Positions 37,688 to 48,453 of a stretch of 64,000 nt of DNA are shown here, one piece after another. The notes under the pieces were generated by a model. It did not search any database and had not been told where the DNA came from. It was given only the letters and a program-made list of their open reading frames with translations. Source of the stretch: Leptospira soteropolitanensis (GTDB lineage Bacteria; Spirochaetota; Leptospiria; Leptospirales; Leptospiraceae). The translations under genes and the position numbers were made by a program. The stretch is taken from NCBI RefSeq assembly GCF_026151655.1, contig NZ_JAMQPN010000008.1, positions 62,001 through 126,000 of the forward strand. Direction: 5' to 3'. The number at the start of each line of letters is the position of its first letter. Position 1 is the stretch's first letter.

Positions 37688-39214
37688 ATGGACCCAATTC
37701 TACTCGGTGTCGCAGACACCATCGAATCTGAATTTGATTCGGAAGTTTATAAAAATTTCTCTCCTTTAGAAAAATACCACTCCTTACTGTTTCGTTCTGT
37801 AGACAAACTCTTTGGTTTTCTAGGAACGGATCGCGCAAAAATTGCACCTTATTTAACTGATTTTGTTTCTATCGAAGCCCAGTCTCTTGGCCGAGAAGGG
37901 TATGGATTTACCGTTAAGGACGCTAACGATATGGGGTTTGGTGGGCTTGCTTGCCATACAGTGGATTTGGGTGGGGCTAGTGTCGGCGGAGCCATTGCCG
38001 AGGCACACACCATCGTCAAAGCAAATCCTTATGCAGTTGTCCTTGTGGCGGCCGCCGATGTTCCCAAATCAGTATTCAAACAAGTATCAGACTTAAAACG
38101 ACTTACTGCCACAGTTTGCCATAAAGATTGGGAAATGCCTTACGGAGCCACGCTGATTGGTCTTTATTCTTTGTTATGTGAAAGAATGATGTTTGATACG
38201 GGTGTGACTAGTGAAGATTTGGAAGAAATCACAAAATACTTCCGGACTTTGGCTGAATCCAATCCACGAGCTTTCCAATTCCAAAAACCACTGACCGAAA
38301 AACAATTAAAGAAACCTCTTTCGGGAGTTTACAGTACACCGATGATCGCTATTGTCACCGATCATGGATTTGCCACTCTTATCACTTCTGATTTCATGAA
38401 ACAGAAGTTAATTGAAAATAATATCATCAAAAAAGATGCCGAACATATTTACTTAGCAGGTTCTGGCCATAGCGCTCATGCAGAATACTTCATCCAAAAA
38501 AAGGATTTAAAAAGTCCTGCCGCTCTTGCTTGTGAAAGAGCGGTCGCTTCTTCTGGATTCAACCGATCCGATATTGAATATGCTTGGATTTACGATTGTT
38601 TTACAGGAATGATCATCCATGAAGCAGGATTGTATTTTGGAGTTTCGCCCAAAGAAACTGCAACCGCCCTGAGAAGTGGAAAAATTTCTAATGGAACAAA
38701 AGAGATTCCGATCAATCTGGGTGGAGGAATTTTAAACTACCAAGCGGCGATGGCTCTTTCTGGAGCCACAGGTCTTATTGATATTGCGAGCCAATATGGT
38801 CTTGCCGTTGATCCGATTCCAGAAAAACTAAAAGAAATACCTAACGTAAGTTTACTGGGAGGAAATGGTGGGATTGATAGTATCAATTCGGTGGTTTTAT
38901 TTTCTAAAGAAAAACCAAAACCACAGAGAGAACCTTTAGCTTTAAAACCTCTGGAAGTCAATGTTCCAAACCCCAAAGTGGGAGAAAAGGCATCCATCCT
39001 TACCGTTAGCACTATCTATTTCAATCCAGGTGGAGAGAAAAAACCACCTTATCTCATTGTATGTTCCACTAAAGAGAATGGAGAGATGGTTCTTACCAAT
39101 CTATATGGGAAGGACGGGAAAGAAATTCTATCCAAAGAAGGATTGGAACTTGGAAAATCTAAAGTAGAATTTCAGGAGATCGAAGGAAAAATCCAAGCGG
39201 TTCTTTTGGACTAA
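37688..39214 (+). CDS. Thiolase-like protein with a C-terminal extra domain, catalytic residues not recognisable
   Basis: 508 residues. The fold resembles SCP-x type thiolases: VDLGGASVGGAIAEA (where the nucleophilic Cys is usually found, Gly here), LAGSGHSAHAEYF, a DCFTGMIIHEAGL helix and GGGILNYQAAMALSGATGL (where a catalytic His is usual). Both key residues seem to be missing. The last 100 residues look like a small OB-like domain. It may be a non-catalytic or acyl-binding relative. It ends the four-gene transcript that starts at 35461. Confidence 0.78.
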   Translation: MDPILLGVADTIESEFDSEVYKNFSPLEKYHSLLFRSVDKLFGFLGTDRAKIAPYLTDFVSIEAQSLGREGYGFTVKDANDMGFGGLACHTVDLGGASVGGAIAEAHTIVKANPYAVVLVAAADVPKSVFKQVSDLKRLTATVCHKDWEMPYGATLIGLYSLLCERMMFDTGVTSEDLEEITKYFRTLAESNPRAFQFQKPLTEKQLKKPLSGVYSTPMIAIVTDHGFATLITSDFMKQKLIENNIIKKDAEHIYLAGSGHSAHAEYFIQKKDLKSPAALACERAVASSGFNRSDIEYAWIYDCFTGMIIHEAGLYFGVSPKETATALRSGKISNGTKEIPINLGGGILNYQAAMALSGATGLIDIASQYGLAVDPIPEKLKEIPNVSLLGGNGGIDSINSVVLFSKEKPKPQREPLALKPLEVNVPNPKVGEKASILTVSTIYFNPGGEKKPPYLIVCSTKENGEMVLTNLYGKDGKEILSKEGLELGKSKVEFQEIEGKIQAVLLD

Positions 39215-39223
39215 TATTGATAT

Positions 39224-39255
39224 GAAAGGCCAAGGATTAATACCTTGAGCCTTTC
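39224..39255. terminator. Hairpin between convergent genes
   Basis: GAAAGGCCAAGG pairs with CCTTGAGCCTTTC to give a 12-bp stem with one bulged A and a 7-nt loop, between the thiolase-like and pheS genes, which face each other. It lacks a T-run on either strand, so it may be a weak two-way terminator or a protective 3' end. Confidence 0.5.
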
Positions 39256-39277
39256 AGACAACTATCACCTAACTATA

Positions 39278-40303
39278 CTAAAACTGTTTTAGAAACCGTA
39301 AATTCCCTGATTGGAAATATCGGATGTCGTGAATTCCATAACGCATCATGACAAGACGGTCTAGGCCGAGACCAAAGGCAAATCCAGTCCATTTTTTAGA
39401 GTCGAGTCCTGCCGCTTCCAAAACATTGGGATGCACAAGCCCACAAGGAAGTAATTCCAACCAACCAGAATGTTTGCAAACACTGCAACCATCCCCACCA
39501 CAAACTAAACAGTTGATATCGAGTTCAAAACCTGGTTCCACAAACGGGAAGTAACCGGGGCGAAGTCTTGTTTTAATTTCTTTACGAAAAACACGAGAAA
39601 GAAGTGTTTCCATTGTATAAATCAAATGAGCGACCGAAATATTTTCTCCAACTACCATACCTTCCACTTGGTAAAAAGTATTTTCATGAGATGCATCTAC
39701 TTCTTCATACCGAAACACACGACCAGGGGCAATGATCCGAAAAGGAGGTTTTAGTTTGCGAAGGGCGCGAACTTGGATTGCGGAAGTATGGGTTCTAAGT
39801 AAGTTTCCATCGGCCGTATAAAACGTATCTTGCATATCTCGGGCAGGATGGTCTTCGGTAAAATTCAGAGCACCAAAATTGTTTTCATCGGTTTCTACTT
39901 CGGGTCCATCCATCACAGAAAAACCCATAGAGGTAAAAATATCTTCGATTTCATATTGGATTTGAGAAATAGGATGAAGGCTCCCTCTTTCTTTGTTTGC
40001 CAATGGTCGTAAACTATCAAAGAATTCTTGGCTGAGTTGGTTTTCATAAAAACTTTCTTTTAAAGAATTTCTTTTGGTTTCCACAAAACTTTCGAGTCGG
40101 CTTTGCGCTTCGTTGGCCTGTTTCCCCACTGTTTTTTTCTCTTCTACAGATAATGAAGCAAGGCCTTTTAATACAGAAGTGAGTTTTCCTTTTTTACCAA
40201 TGAATTGGTTTTTAAGAGAATCCAAATCTTGTTCGGATGTGGCAGAAGATAAAACAGATTCCGCTTCTTTGACTAAGGCTTCGATTTCTTGGGATAGGCT
40301 CAT
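39278..40303 (-). CDS. pheS: Phenylalanine-tRNA ligase alpha subunit
   Basis: 341 residues. Charges tRNA-Phe together with the beta subunit. An N-terminal coiled coil (binds tRNA) is followed by the class II catalytic core. Motif 2 has [11 protein letters not shown] and [21 protein letters not shown], and motif 3 has [14 protein letters not shown]. The zinc-ribbon-like insert [17 protein letters not shown] is usual for this type. pheT is not next to it, which is less common. It overlaps mpl by 4 nt and is the last gene of the operon starting at 46909. Confidence 0.96.
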   Translation of the reverse strand: MSLSQEIEALVKEAESVLSSATSEQDLDSLKNQFIGKKGKLTSVLKGLASLSVEEKKTVGKQANEAQSRLESFVETKRNSLKESFYENQLSQEFFDSLRPLANKERGSLHPISQIQYEIEDIFTSMGFSVMDGPEVETDENNFGALNFTEDHPARDMQDTFYTADGNLLRTHTSAIQVRALRKLKPPFRIIAPGRVFRYEEVDASHENTFYQVEGMVVGENISVAHLIYTMETLLSRVFRKEIKTRLRPGYFPFVEPGFELDINCLVCGGDGCSVCKHSGWLELLPCGLVHPNVLEAAGLDSKKWTGFAFGLGLDRLVMMRYGIHDIRYFQSGNLRFLKQF

Positions 40304-41694
40304 ACAGATTCTCGTAATTCGATTAATGATTTTAATTCAGGATAAATTCCTCCAAAAGCCCCATTCGACATCGCAAGGATGATTACTTTTTCCTTTTGGA
40401 ACTTTGGAAGAATCTTTTTTAAATGGGCAGGTATTTCTTTTGGGTCTTTCGCATACAAAGCTTCTTTCTTTGTATTCTTTGCGATGTCTTTTACTAATTT
40501 TTTGACATTCAATCGAAGGGATTTGTTTACTTTATCTACTTGGTAGACTTCAGTAACAATACTCACATCACTTCCTTTAAAACATTTGGCAAAATCGTCT
40601 TGAAATATATTTCTATGCGAAGTAGCACTTCTTGGTTCGAAAAGGGAAATGATTTTGTATCCAGGGTAAGCCTCTTTGTGAGCCTTTATGGTTTCTTGAA
40701 TGGCCACGGGATGGTGGGCAAAATCTTCCACAAGCAAGCTTTTATCAGAAACAAATAGATTTTCTTGTCTTCGTTTGACACCGGGGAATGATTCCACTGC
40801 TTCTAATATTTCTTTTCTTTTTTGCGGAGCAATTTCTAGACAAATTCGAACCGCAACTTCCACATTGCGAAAATTATGTGATCCAATCAAGTTTGGCTTT
40901 AATTTGGTTTTCGTCCTTATCTCAGACAAAATGCCTTTTTCATATTTAAAAATGGAATTTTTATCCCCTAATTCAAAAGATTCCACAGGTGCATGTTTGT
41001 AATCTTTGGTGATCTCCACTAGATTCCGAGAACCTTTCCAATAGAATACTTTACCACGCCCAGGAACTAAATTTAACAGACGTTTGAACATAGTTTTAAT
41101 GGCACCAAGATCGGCAAAAATATCCGCATGATCAAAGTCGAGAGCATTCATTGCTAAATAATATGGTCTGTAATGTAAAAATTTAGAACTTTTGTCAAAG
41201 AAAGCGGAATCGTATTCATCCCCTTCAATGACAAAATAATCTCCTTCTCCAAGAGCAAATCCAGGGAATCCATCTTTACGAATCCCACCAACAAAAAGGC
41301 CGGGTTTCAGACCAATGGATTCTAAAATCCAGTGAGTTAAAAATGTAGTCGTTGTTTTTCCGTGAGTTCCCGAAATCACGATGGGTTTTTTTCCTTTGAG
41401 AAAAAAAGTTCCGATGGCCTCTGCCATACTCATGTATTCCATTCCAGTATTTAGAACTTCTTCCACTTCTGGATTTCCACGAGAGATCGCATTCCCAATG
41501 ATTACTAAATCAGCACCCTTTACATTTTCTTTACGATAACCAGATTTAGGTGACAAACCCCATTCTATCAATTTATCAGACATAGGTGGGTAAAGATTTT
41601 GATCGGAACCAGATACATCATGACCTTGATTTTTTAGCATATAGGCCAAATTTCCCATAGCAATTCCACCAATGCCTACCAAAAAGATTTTCAA
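40300..41694 (-). CDS. mpl: Mur ligase Mpl: UDP-MurNAc:tripeptide ligase
   Basis: 464 residues. Joins recycled tripeptide from peptidoglycan to UDP-MurNAc. The N-terminal [18 protein letters not shown] site is the Mur ligase NAD-like fold, and the ATP loop is [14 protein letters not shown]. The central [14 protein letters not shown] and C-terminal [15 protein letters not shown] blocks fit Mpl better than MurC. It overlaps neighbouring genes by 4 nt on both sides. Peptidoglycan recycling is the inferred role. Confidence 0.9.
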   Translation of the reverse strand: MKIFLVGIGGIAMGNLAYMLKNQGHDVSGSDQNLYPPMSDKLIEWGLSPKSGYRKENVKGADLVIIGNAISRGNPEVEEVLNTGMEYMSMAEAIGTFFLKGKKPIVISGTHGKTTTTFLTHWILESIGLKPGLFVGGIRKDGFPGFALGEGDYFVIEGDEYDSAFFDKSSKFLHYRPYYLAMNALDFDHADIFADLGAIKTMFKRLLNLVPGRGKVFYWKGSRNLVEITKDYKHAPVESFELGDKNSIFKYEKGILSEIRTKTKLKPNLIGSHNFRNVEVAVRICLEIAPQKRKEILEAVESFPGVKRRQENLFVSDKSLLVEDFAHHPVAIQETIKAHKEAYPGYKIISLFEPRSATSHRNIFQDDFAKCFKGSDVSIVTEVYQVDKVNKSLRLNVKKLVKDIAKNTKKEALYAKDPKEIPAHLKKILPKFQKEKVIILAMSNGAFGGIYPELKSLIELRESV

Positions 41695-42335
41695 AAGAGT
41701 ACCGTCCTAACCAGATTGTAAATAAATAGAGGAACTGAAACAAGAACCAAAAAAAACAAAACCACTTTCATAAGAAAAAAAAGAAAATCTAAAGAGGTCC
41801 ATTCTCTTCGGTGCGAAAGATAATAATACGCTAAATGTAAGGAATACAAAAAACCGACACCTAATCCGAGTAAGGGGATTGGTGCAGGAAAAATCCAAAA
41901 GATGGCAGTGGCACTAAAAGGAAGAAAGGAAATCATAAACACATGCGGTTCTGGGCCTTCCCAATCTTTGGTTCGATCTCGCATTTGGTGGTACATTCGA
42001 AAACTATCAACCAACCGAATCACAAGATAGAAGCCTAAATAAAAAAAGAATAAGGTCAACATCCCCTGTGTGTAGGTTAATTTTGTTTCTTCATCCACCG
42101 TGGAAACTTTGAACAAAAGGATTTGGATTAAATTCCCAAAAAACTTTGCAATCGGTGCAAGCAGGATGAGCTGGAGATGAGCCAACCACAAATCACGCCC
42201 ACCCAAATCCGTTTTATGGTAATAGGATTCGAAGGCAGACATTGGGGAATAGAATAAATCTCGGATCATTTCCATCCGAGATGCGATTGTAGAAACTTTT
42301 TGCACCTTATTGGATTTTCTGGTTGGGACGCTCAT
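41691..42335 (-). CDS. Multi-pass membrane protein, Yip1-like
   Basis: From ATG 42335 it has 214 residues with about five hydrophobic helices, no signal peptide and no catalytic motif. The topology resembles Yip1-domain proteins. A GTG at 42347 would add four residues, and an in-frame ATG at 42275 gives a start without overlap with the upstream gene. None has a clear ribosome site. Lies between the ABC-associated gene (29-nt overlap) and mpl (4-nt overlap). Function unknown. Confidence 0.65.
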   Translation of the reverse strand: MSVPTRKSNKVQKVSTIASRMEMIRDLFYSPMSAFESYYHKTDLGGRDLWLAHLQLILLAPIAKFFGNLIQILLFKVSTVDEETKLTYTQGMLTLFFFYLGFYLVIRLVDSFRMYHQMRDRTKDWEGPEPHVFMISFLPFSATAIFWIFPAPIPLLGLGVGFLYSLHLAYYYLSHRREWTSLDFLFFLMKVVLFFLVLVSVPLFIYNLVRTVLF

Positions 42336-43380
42336 ACCGGGAAGCACTTTTCACTTTCATGACGGCATTCACCAAATTTTGGAAGGACTCTTCTTTCATC
42401 CAAGTAATAGATTCTGAAAAATATGGAACAAGCTCCCTACGAACCGGCCTCCACTTTCCCGAATCAGATTCCCAAAGTGGGTAAAAGGAAAGTCGATATT
42501 TGATTCCTTCTGATTGGGTTACATCCAATACTGCTTCGGGAACTGGGTTAGAGGAGAGTTCTGGAAACTGAGGAGCGCCAACCTCATCAGAATAAAACTC
42601 AACTTTTAGTCCTTTGACTACAGATTCCCATTGGTTTCCCACGTCCGGCGGCAGAACAATGCGTTCCCCTGTCGTTCGACTCCAATCATTAACATACACA
42701 TTGTATTGGTTCTTTTTGGCACGATTTTCGGCCTTTACATTGATCACTTGGCCAGAAAAAGAAAGTTCTTTCAGGTAACCTTCGTTAAATGTAACATACA
42801 TTTTTTCACGGAAACTGGTGGAAGGTGCTCGAAACTTTTCTATCAAATAGTTATAAGGAGCTATGACTTCTTCATTCACCAAAACAGAAACACGACCTTC
42901 GTCGGCTCCAATCTTTTTACCGAAAAACAACTGTTTGTCTTTAGGAAATTCAATATCGTTACCATTCTCCTCCGCCAATGATAAAGAAGGGGAACTCATA
43001 CCCAAACAATAAGATTTTTGGATCTCAGGAGTCGACTTTTCAATCAATTTCGTTTTAAGAACACTTAATTCTGAAAAACTATTTTTTACGTTATAATTTG
43101 CTTCATAAGAAACCTTATTTCCGTCTTTTGTAGAAGTTACTGTGTATAGTGGTGCTAAGTTCCATCCACGAGAGATTTTGCGTAAAACCATTTCCTCCTC
43201 TGCAAACTTTGGCTCCAAAACTCCACACCAATCTTCTTTTGGTGGGATAAACCGAATGGCTTTCCAATCTTCTTTCCAAAAATTTGTTTCTGAAATATTT
43301 TCTGGATGGTCTTCCATCCAGTAGAAAAGCAAAAACAATCCAACAAAAGCAATAATGACTAAACTAATTTTCTGTTTCAT
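42307..43380 (-). CDS. Membrane-anchored protein of the GldG-like cluster, possibly DUF4340
   Basis: 357 residues. One N-terminal membrane helix (SLVIIAFVGLFLLFYWM) and a large extracytoplasmic part of beta-rich composition with two Cys. Genes of the DUF4340 type regularly follow GldF/GldG-like ABC genes, and this one overlaps the GldG-like gene by 4 nt, so I infer the same role. The family match itself is weak by eye. Its 3' end overlaps the next membrane gene. Confidence 0.65.
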   Translation of the reverse strand: MKQKISLVIIAFVGLFLLFYWMEDHPENISETNFWKEDWKAIRFIPPKEDWCGVLEPKFAEEEMVLRKISRGWNLAPLYTVTSTKDGNKVSYEANYNVKNSFSELSVLKTKLIEKSTPEIQKSYCLGMSSPSLSLAEENGNDIEFPKDKQLFFGKKIGADEGRVSVLVNEEVIAPYNYLIEKFRAPSTSFREKMYVTFNEGYLKELSFSGQVINVKAENRAKKNQYNVYVNDWSRTTGERIVLPPDVGNQWESVVKGLKVEFYSDEVGAPQFPELSSNPVPEAVLDVTQSEGIKYRLSFYPLWESDSGKWRPVRRELVPYFSESITWMKEESFQNLVNAVMKVKSASRYERPNQKIQ

Positions 43381-45248
43381 ACTTCAATCATAGAACTCTT
43401 TCGTCTAGCATACACAAAGTAAGATCCAACTGCCAAAATAAATCCTGGAAACAAAAATACACCAATCACCCAAGCAACTAACTTTTGATTGTCGGAAAGT
43501 GAAATGGTATCTAGTTCTTCTTTTTTGAGAGGAATTTCTGCAACAGCCGTGTCTTGGAATAAACCTGTGATCGATACAGTTGAAAACTGAGAGTTCATGG
43601 CATATGGGATGAACTGATCAGTAATCCAAGAAGTTCCCGTATGAAGAATGATTTTTCCTGTTTTATCATTGGTTAAGGACATTGGAGTTAGAACGATAGA
43701 GAGAATTTTACTTTCTCTTTTTTCATTTGGATCTAATTTTCCATTTTTATTTTCATCTGAATAAGCTTCGTAACCAGATTCCAGTAAAGTTTCAGACTTA
43801 TACGAATGAGGAGATGGGGCAGTCGCATCGGTTTCCAAATAACCACTGTAAGGGAATAAAATTCCCATATCTTTTTTTTGTAATAAATCAGTGAGTCTGT
43901 GGTCTGGAAAACGTTTTGCCACTACAAACCCTGGTTTTTCATCTCTTTCAATGAGCGGTGAAGATTTAAACTTGAGGCCTGCACTTGCCAACAACCAACT
44001 AAAGTCTTCGTTGCCTTTCGGCTCCATTGTAATAAGAAGTTTTCCATTTTTCTCTAGAACAAATTTGGTTAGTTCTTCCTTAGCTTCCTTGGAAAAAGGA
44101 ACTGTTGGGCCAAGAATCACCAACATTTCTGCATCTTCTGGTAATTTAGAAGGCCAACCTTGCGCAAATCCCCACTCTGCTACTTTAAAATTTAAAAACT
44201 GCAACGATGAAACAAATCGGTTTACTTGTTCGTTCGGCAGAGCTTTAAAAGACATTCCGTATCTTTCCCCATTGGAAACGGTAAAATAAACCTTTTTCTG
44301 TTCGGTCGTGACGTTTAGAAGTGCACCAACTAACTTCCGCTCTAGATCCTCTAAATCTTTAGGTTCTTTTGCAATAACACGCTCTTCCACAAAAGGAGTA
44401 CCAGATGAGAGTAAAGATTGTTTCTTCGAACGAACAAAGATGGTTCCATTGGAAACCTGACCAAACTCTTTTAATAAATCAACTTCTACATCCGCATTAA
44501 TAAATTGAACAGTGATATGAGAGTTTTCGGCTTTAATTTGGTCCAAAAGTATTTCTATATCGGGGCGAACTCGAGTGAGCGCAAACGCGGACAACTTATC
44601 ACCATTTGCGGGTCCATCTGCTTCTAACGGACGAGGGTAAAATGCAGTGATAGTAACATCTTTTGCGATTGGTTTGATTAGGTTTCTGGAAATTTGGGAA
44701 AGGGAAAATTTTCCCTGACTACTCAAATCGAAGTTATAGTTTCGTTTGATTGCAAAATAGTTAACAGCAACTAAAATGGGAAGAACAAATAGAAATCCTA
44801 AAACAGCATTTTGTAAAAGTGAGCTTTTTGATTTTGCTAAATTACTTTGTGCCTCTAAGGAAGACTTCCCAATCTCGAGTAAGATGATTTGGAGAAGGAA
44901 TACGATAGAAAATAAAACTACACAAAGGAGTAAAAACTCCCTTACTTTTGGAATCGCACTAACCTCTTCATTAAAACCCGAAATCGGTTTTAAATCTAAA
45001 AAATCCCGCAAAACGGAAAACAAAAAAGCTCCGATTCCAAAACTGGCAGCAATATAACGATTTTGATCTTCCTTTCGTAAGCCCTTAGAAAAGGCACGAA
45101 CAATGGTATCGGAAGCCAAAAATAAAAAGATCACTCCTAAAAAAATAATTCTTCTTTTAGGATCTACGACCATACCATCAAACAAGAAGTAGGCGAAAAG
45201 AGAAAATAAACTTACGAAAGGTAAAATTCTATCTGCTGTTAAAAACAT
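43377..45248 (-). CDS. GldG-like substrate-side protein of the ABC system
   Basis: 623 residues. Several N-terminal helices (about 1-150), then a large periplasmic region starting with NYNFDLSSQGKFSLSQISRNL, the hallmark of the ABC_transp_aux/GldG family. A final membrane helix (VIGVFLFPGFILAVGSYFVYARRK) ends the chain. In Bacteroidetes GldF and GldG work with GldA in gliding. In spirochaetes the role is not known. It lies 3 nt after the permease gene and overlaps the next gene by 4 nt. Confidence 0.85.
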   Translation of the reverse strand: MFLTADRILPFVSLFSLFAYFLFDGMVVDPKRRIIFLGVIFLFLASDTIVRAFSKGLRKEDQNRYIAASFGIGAFLFSVLRDFLDLKPISGFNEEVSAIPKVREFLLLCVVLFSIVFLLQIILLEIGKSSLEAQSNLAKSKSSLLQNAVLGFLFVLPILVAVNYFAIKRNYNFDLSSQGKFSLSQISRNLIKPIAKDVTITAFYPRPLEADGPANGDKLSAFALTRVRPDIEILLDQIKAENSHITVQFINADVEVDLLKEFGQVSNGTIFVRSKKQSLLSSGTPFVEERVIAKEPKDLEDLERKLVGALLNVTTEQKKVYFTVSNGERYGMSFKALPNEQVNRFVSSLQFLNFKVAEWGFAQGWPSKLPEDAEMLVILGPTVPFSKEAKEELTKFVLEKNGKLLITMEPKGNEDFSWLLASAGLKFKSSPLIERDEKPGFVVAKRFPDHRLTDLLQKKDMGILFPYSGYLETDATAPSPHSYKSETLLESGYEAYSDENKNGKLDPNEKRESKILSIVLTPMSLTNDKTGKIILHTGTSWITDQFIPYAMNSQFSTVSITGLFQDTAVAEIPLKKEELDTISLSDNQKLVAWVIGVFLFPGFILAVGSYFVYARRKSSMIEV

Positions 45249-45251
45249 GTT

Positions 45252-45983
45252 CTAACCCCTCCATCTCCTGGATTCCAAAACCTTTACGGTAAGATATAAA
45301 AACAAAAATGTTCCACTTAAGAAAAAAACAATCCCAGTCAATGGGACAACCCCTTTAGCAAAAGCGGCAAAGTGTGAAAAAATATGTAGGTGGAAAAGAA
45401 CCTTTCTCGTTGTTGCCTGAAATAGGTGTGAAAAATATCCCACAACCCAAAGTGTCAAAATGATGAGCACCGAAATCAACAGCGATATCATTTGGTTTTT
45501 GCCAAGACTTGATCCAAACATTCCAATCGTGAAGGTAAAAACACCTAACAAAAACACGCCGACACTACCTGCAGCTACCATATAAAACGGAGCTTTCCAA
45601 AAAGAGTATAACAACAAAGGAAAGAGTCCGTTGATAAAGATGGTAATGATTCCACAAACAGTAACACCAAAAAGAAATTTACCAAAAACAATTTCCAAAT
45701 CTGTGACTGGAGATGTAAAAAGTAATTCCAAAGTTCCTTTGTTTCTTTCTTCCACAATGGAACCCATTGAAATGATGACCATTGCAATAAGTATTGTTGT
45801 CATAAAGGAAATAAAAGTAATATAGGTTGCTATCTCATAATTGGCAGTACCATTAAAATTTAAAATCATCACGAAGAGTGCATTGAGAAATGCCGTTCCT
45901 CCGAGGACCAATGGTCCCATATAAGTTCCAAAAAATAATCGTAATTCTTTTTTATAGATCCAAACAGCCGTTTGCCAGTTCAT
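45252..45983 (-). CDS. ABC transporter permease, GldF-like
   Basis: 243 residues with six membrane helices, typical of ABC-2 type permeases. The segment [25 protein letters not shown] in the first third is the usual cytoplasmic coupling region of GldF/NatB proteins. It overlaps the ATPase gene by 4 nt and is followed by the GldG-like gene after 3 nt, so ATPase, permease and GldG-like protein form one complex. Substrate unknown. Confidence 0.9.
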   Translation of the reverse strand: MNWQTAVWIYKKELRLFFGTYMGPLVLGGTAFLNALFVMILNFNGTANYEIATYITFISFMTTILIAMVIISMGSIVEERNKGTLELLFTSPVTDLEIVFGKFLFGVTVCGIITIFINGLFPLLLYSFWKAPFYMVAAGSVGVFLLGVFTFTIGMFGSSLGKNQMISLLISVLIILTLWVVGYFSHLFQATTRKVLFHLHIFSHFAAFAKGVVPLTGIVFFLSGTFLFLYLTVKVLESRRWRG

Positions 45984-46909
45984 ATTTTCTCCATAAAAAT
46001 CTGTTCTAAAGACACTTCTTGTTTTTTTAAAGATTCAATTTGAATTCCAATACTGAGTGCTTTGGAAAACAATGATTCTTTAAATTGTTTTGGATTTGTT
46101 GTTCGAACCAAAAACTGAATTTCTTCTTTGTTGGTTCCAAGTTCGGTCACCGTATCTGATCCACCAAGCACTGATTTCACAAATGTAAGAAGCTCGCTTG
46201 AATCTTTACCAGATAAGCCAACCTCCCATCCAGCTAGACGATTCATTTCTTCCTCTAATCTTGATAAAGAAAGCTCTTGTTTCAAACTTCCTTTGTGTAA
46301 AAATAAAAATTTATCACAAGTTTTATATATCTCAGTTAAGATATGACTTGAGATCAAAACAGTATGATCTCCCGCCAAACTTCGAATTAAATTTCTTATT
46401 TCTACAATTTGTTTTGGATCAAGCCCAGAAATTGGTTCGTCCATAATCACAATCTCAGGATCTCCCAGGATTGCTTGGGCAATTCCCACACGTTTCCGGT
46501 ATCCTAATGACAAAGTACCGATTAACTTATCTTTAACAGCCGTAATGTTAGTTTTTACAAGAACCTTTTCCACTTCTGAAGCAAGTTTCGATTCTTCGAT
46601 CTTTTTGATCCGACCAACGAATTGAAGATATTCCGTGATGGTCATATCTTCGTAGAGAGGAGGAGTTTCGGGTAAATAACCGATTTTCTGTTTTGCCTCC
46701 AAAGGGAAGTCAAAGATAAACTTTCCATCAATCGAAGCATCTCCAGCACTGGGGATCAAATACCCGGTCAGGATTCGAATTGTCGTGGTTTTCCCGGCTC
46801 CGTTGAGTCCCAAAAGACCCACGATTTCGCCTTTTTCTAATTTGAAATTAAGCCCTGAGATGGCTCGTTTTTCGCCGTAAAATTTTGATAAATTGCTGAC
46901 TTGAATCAT
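45980..46909 (-). CDS. ABC transporter ATPase, GldA-like
   Basis: 309 residues. Walker [13 protein letters not shown] at about 34-45, signature [15 protein letters not shown], Walker [17 protein letters not shown], and H-loop SSHILTEI are all intact. A C-terminal domain of about 90 residues is as in GldA/NatA. It powers the permease encoded downstream. First gene of the long minus-strand operon to pheS. Its start is only 32 nt from the divergent histidine kinase start. Confidence 0.94.
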   Translation of the reverse strand: MIQVSNLSKFYGEKRAISGLNFKLEKGEIVGLLGLNGAGKTTTIRILTGYLIPSAGDASIDGKFIFDFPLEAKQKIGYLPETPPLYEDMTITEYLQFVGRIKKIEESKLASEVEKVLVKTNITAVKDKLIGTLSLGYRKRVGIAQAILGDPEIVIMDEPISGLDPKQIVEIRNLIRSLAGDHTVLISSHILTEIYKTCDKFLFLHKGSLKQELSLSRLEEEMNRLAGWEVGLSGKDSSELLTFVKSVLGGSDTVTELGTNKEEIQFLVRTTNPKQFKESLFSKALSIGIQIESLKKQEVSLEQIFMEKI

Positions 46910-46941
46910 AACTCTGGTTTAGTTTTCGTATACCTGCACCT

Positions 46942-48453
46942 ATGAATGAATTTCTGGAAAAAATCAAAAGCTTTTTCAAGGATGAAGACAGCTTTTTTGA
47001 TGCAAAGCAACTTCTGCAACAGAATTGGCACAAATTTGTCCCTCAATACTTCGACAAAATCCTGGAAACTCGCGCAAACGCCGTTTTTGTTTTGGACAAG
47101 AATCTAAATTATACCTACGTGAACTCCGCGGCAGAAAGTATGGTGGAAAAAACCACCAGTCAAATGTTAGGGCAAAACATTTGGAATCTGTTTCCAAACT
47201 TGGATGAATCCGAATTTGGTAAAAAATTATCCGAATCCATCAAAAACCGAGAATCTTTCCAATCCGACGAATTCTTTTTAGAATCAAAAGGATGGTTTGC
47301 AACGCAAGTTTTTCCTCAAGAAAATTTTACAATCCTCATTGCAACAGAAATCACTGCAGAAAAAAACGCTCGAGATAACTATAGTCAAGTTTTAAATAAA
47401 AACAAAGCAATCCTAAGTGCCCTACCGGACAAATTGTACGGAATTAAAAAAGATGGAACCGTGATTGACCACAAAGAATTCCCGGATTTTAAAGGTTGGG
47501 ATTCTTCTCATGAAAGCAATATCAGATTTACCCGAGTGGAAAACTTATTCCCAACAAGGAAAATCTCAGAAATAGAATCGCTCCTAGAGCAAGTTTTAGA
47601 AGTTGGTGGTACAAAAACTTACGAATATTCGATCGAAGATTATGATGGCGAAAAATATTTTGAAGCCAGATTCACAAAAACAGGTGAAGAAGATGTCCTT
47701 GCAATCGTTCGAAATATCACCGAACGTAAAAAAGCTGAGGCCTTAAAAAATGAATTTATTAGTTTAGTAAGTCACGAACTAAGGACTCCTTTAACATCTA
47801 TTAAAGGGTCAATAGATTTACTACTTGCAGGTGTAGCGGGAGAACTTTCCAACCAAACTAAATCCCTTCTAAATATCTGTCGCAAAAACACTCAAAGACT
47901 CGTTCGTTTTGTTACAGACTTACTTGATATTGAAGCTCTTGACTCGGGTAATATTAATTTTAAATTTAGAATCTATCGATTAGAAGAAATCTTACAAAGT
48001 TCTGTAGATGGAATGAGAACTTTTGCAGAACAATACCATGTACTACTTAATTATGATCAAAACTTTCCTTCAACTACTGTTTATGTGGATGAAGACAGAT
48101 TAAATCACTGTATCACCAATCTAATTTCTAATGCAGTGAAATACACACCTAAATTTTCAGAAGTTTATATCACAGTAGTTCCCTCAGAGACACATGCAAA
48201 AATATTGATTAAAGACAACGGTCCAGGAATTGATCCCAATTTTGCACCAAGGTTATTTCATAGGTTTGCTCAGGGAGCACCACCTAAAGATAAACTAGTG
48301 GGGGGTTCAGGTCTTGGACTTTCGATCACGAAAGGGTTTGTAGAAGCGATGAAAGGTAAAATATTTTTTACCTCTGATGATAACGGAACGGTTTTTACTA
48401 TTGAGTTCCCGATTATTAAACCTGGATCTATTCCTTCTGGATACAACCAATGA
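46942..48453 (+). CDS. Soluble hybrid-free sensor histidine kinase with PAS domains
   Basis: 503 residues without a membrane segment, so it senses a cytoplasmic signal. A PAS domain (about 45-140), a second PAS-like region (about 155-260), the HisKA dimer domain with phospho-acceptor His278 in SLVSHELRTPLTS, and an HATPase domain (NLISNAVKYTP, DNGPGID, GGSGLGLSI) are in order. The response regulator gene overlaps its stop by 4 nt, so they are partners. The divergent ABC operon is a candidate target. Confidence 0.92.
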   Translation: MNEFLEKIKSFFKDEDSFFDAKQLLQQNWHKFVPQYFDKILETRANAVFVLDKNLNYTYVNSAAESMVEKTTSQMLGQNIWNLFPNLDESEFGKKLSESIKNRESFQSDEFFLESKGWFATQVFPQENFTILIATEITAEKNARDNYSQVLNKNKAILSALPDKLYGIKKDGTVIDHKEFPDFKGWDSSHESNIRFTRVENLFPTRKISEIESLLEQVLEVGGTKTYEYSIEDYDGEKYFEARFTKTGEEDVLAIVRNITERKKAEALKNEFISLVSHELRTPLTSIKGSIDLLLAGVAGELSNQTKSLLNICRKNTQRLVRFVTDLLDIEALDSGNINFKFRIYRLEEILQSSVDGMRTFAEQYHVLLNYDQNFPSTTVYVDEDRLNHCITNLISNAVKYTPKFSEVYITVVPSETHAKILIKDNGPGIDPNFAPRLFHRFAQGAPPKDKLVGGSGLGLSITKGFVEAMKGKIFFTSDDNGTVFTIEFPIIKPGSIPSGYNQ

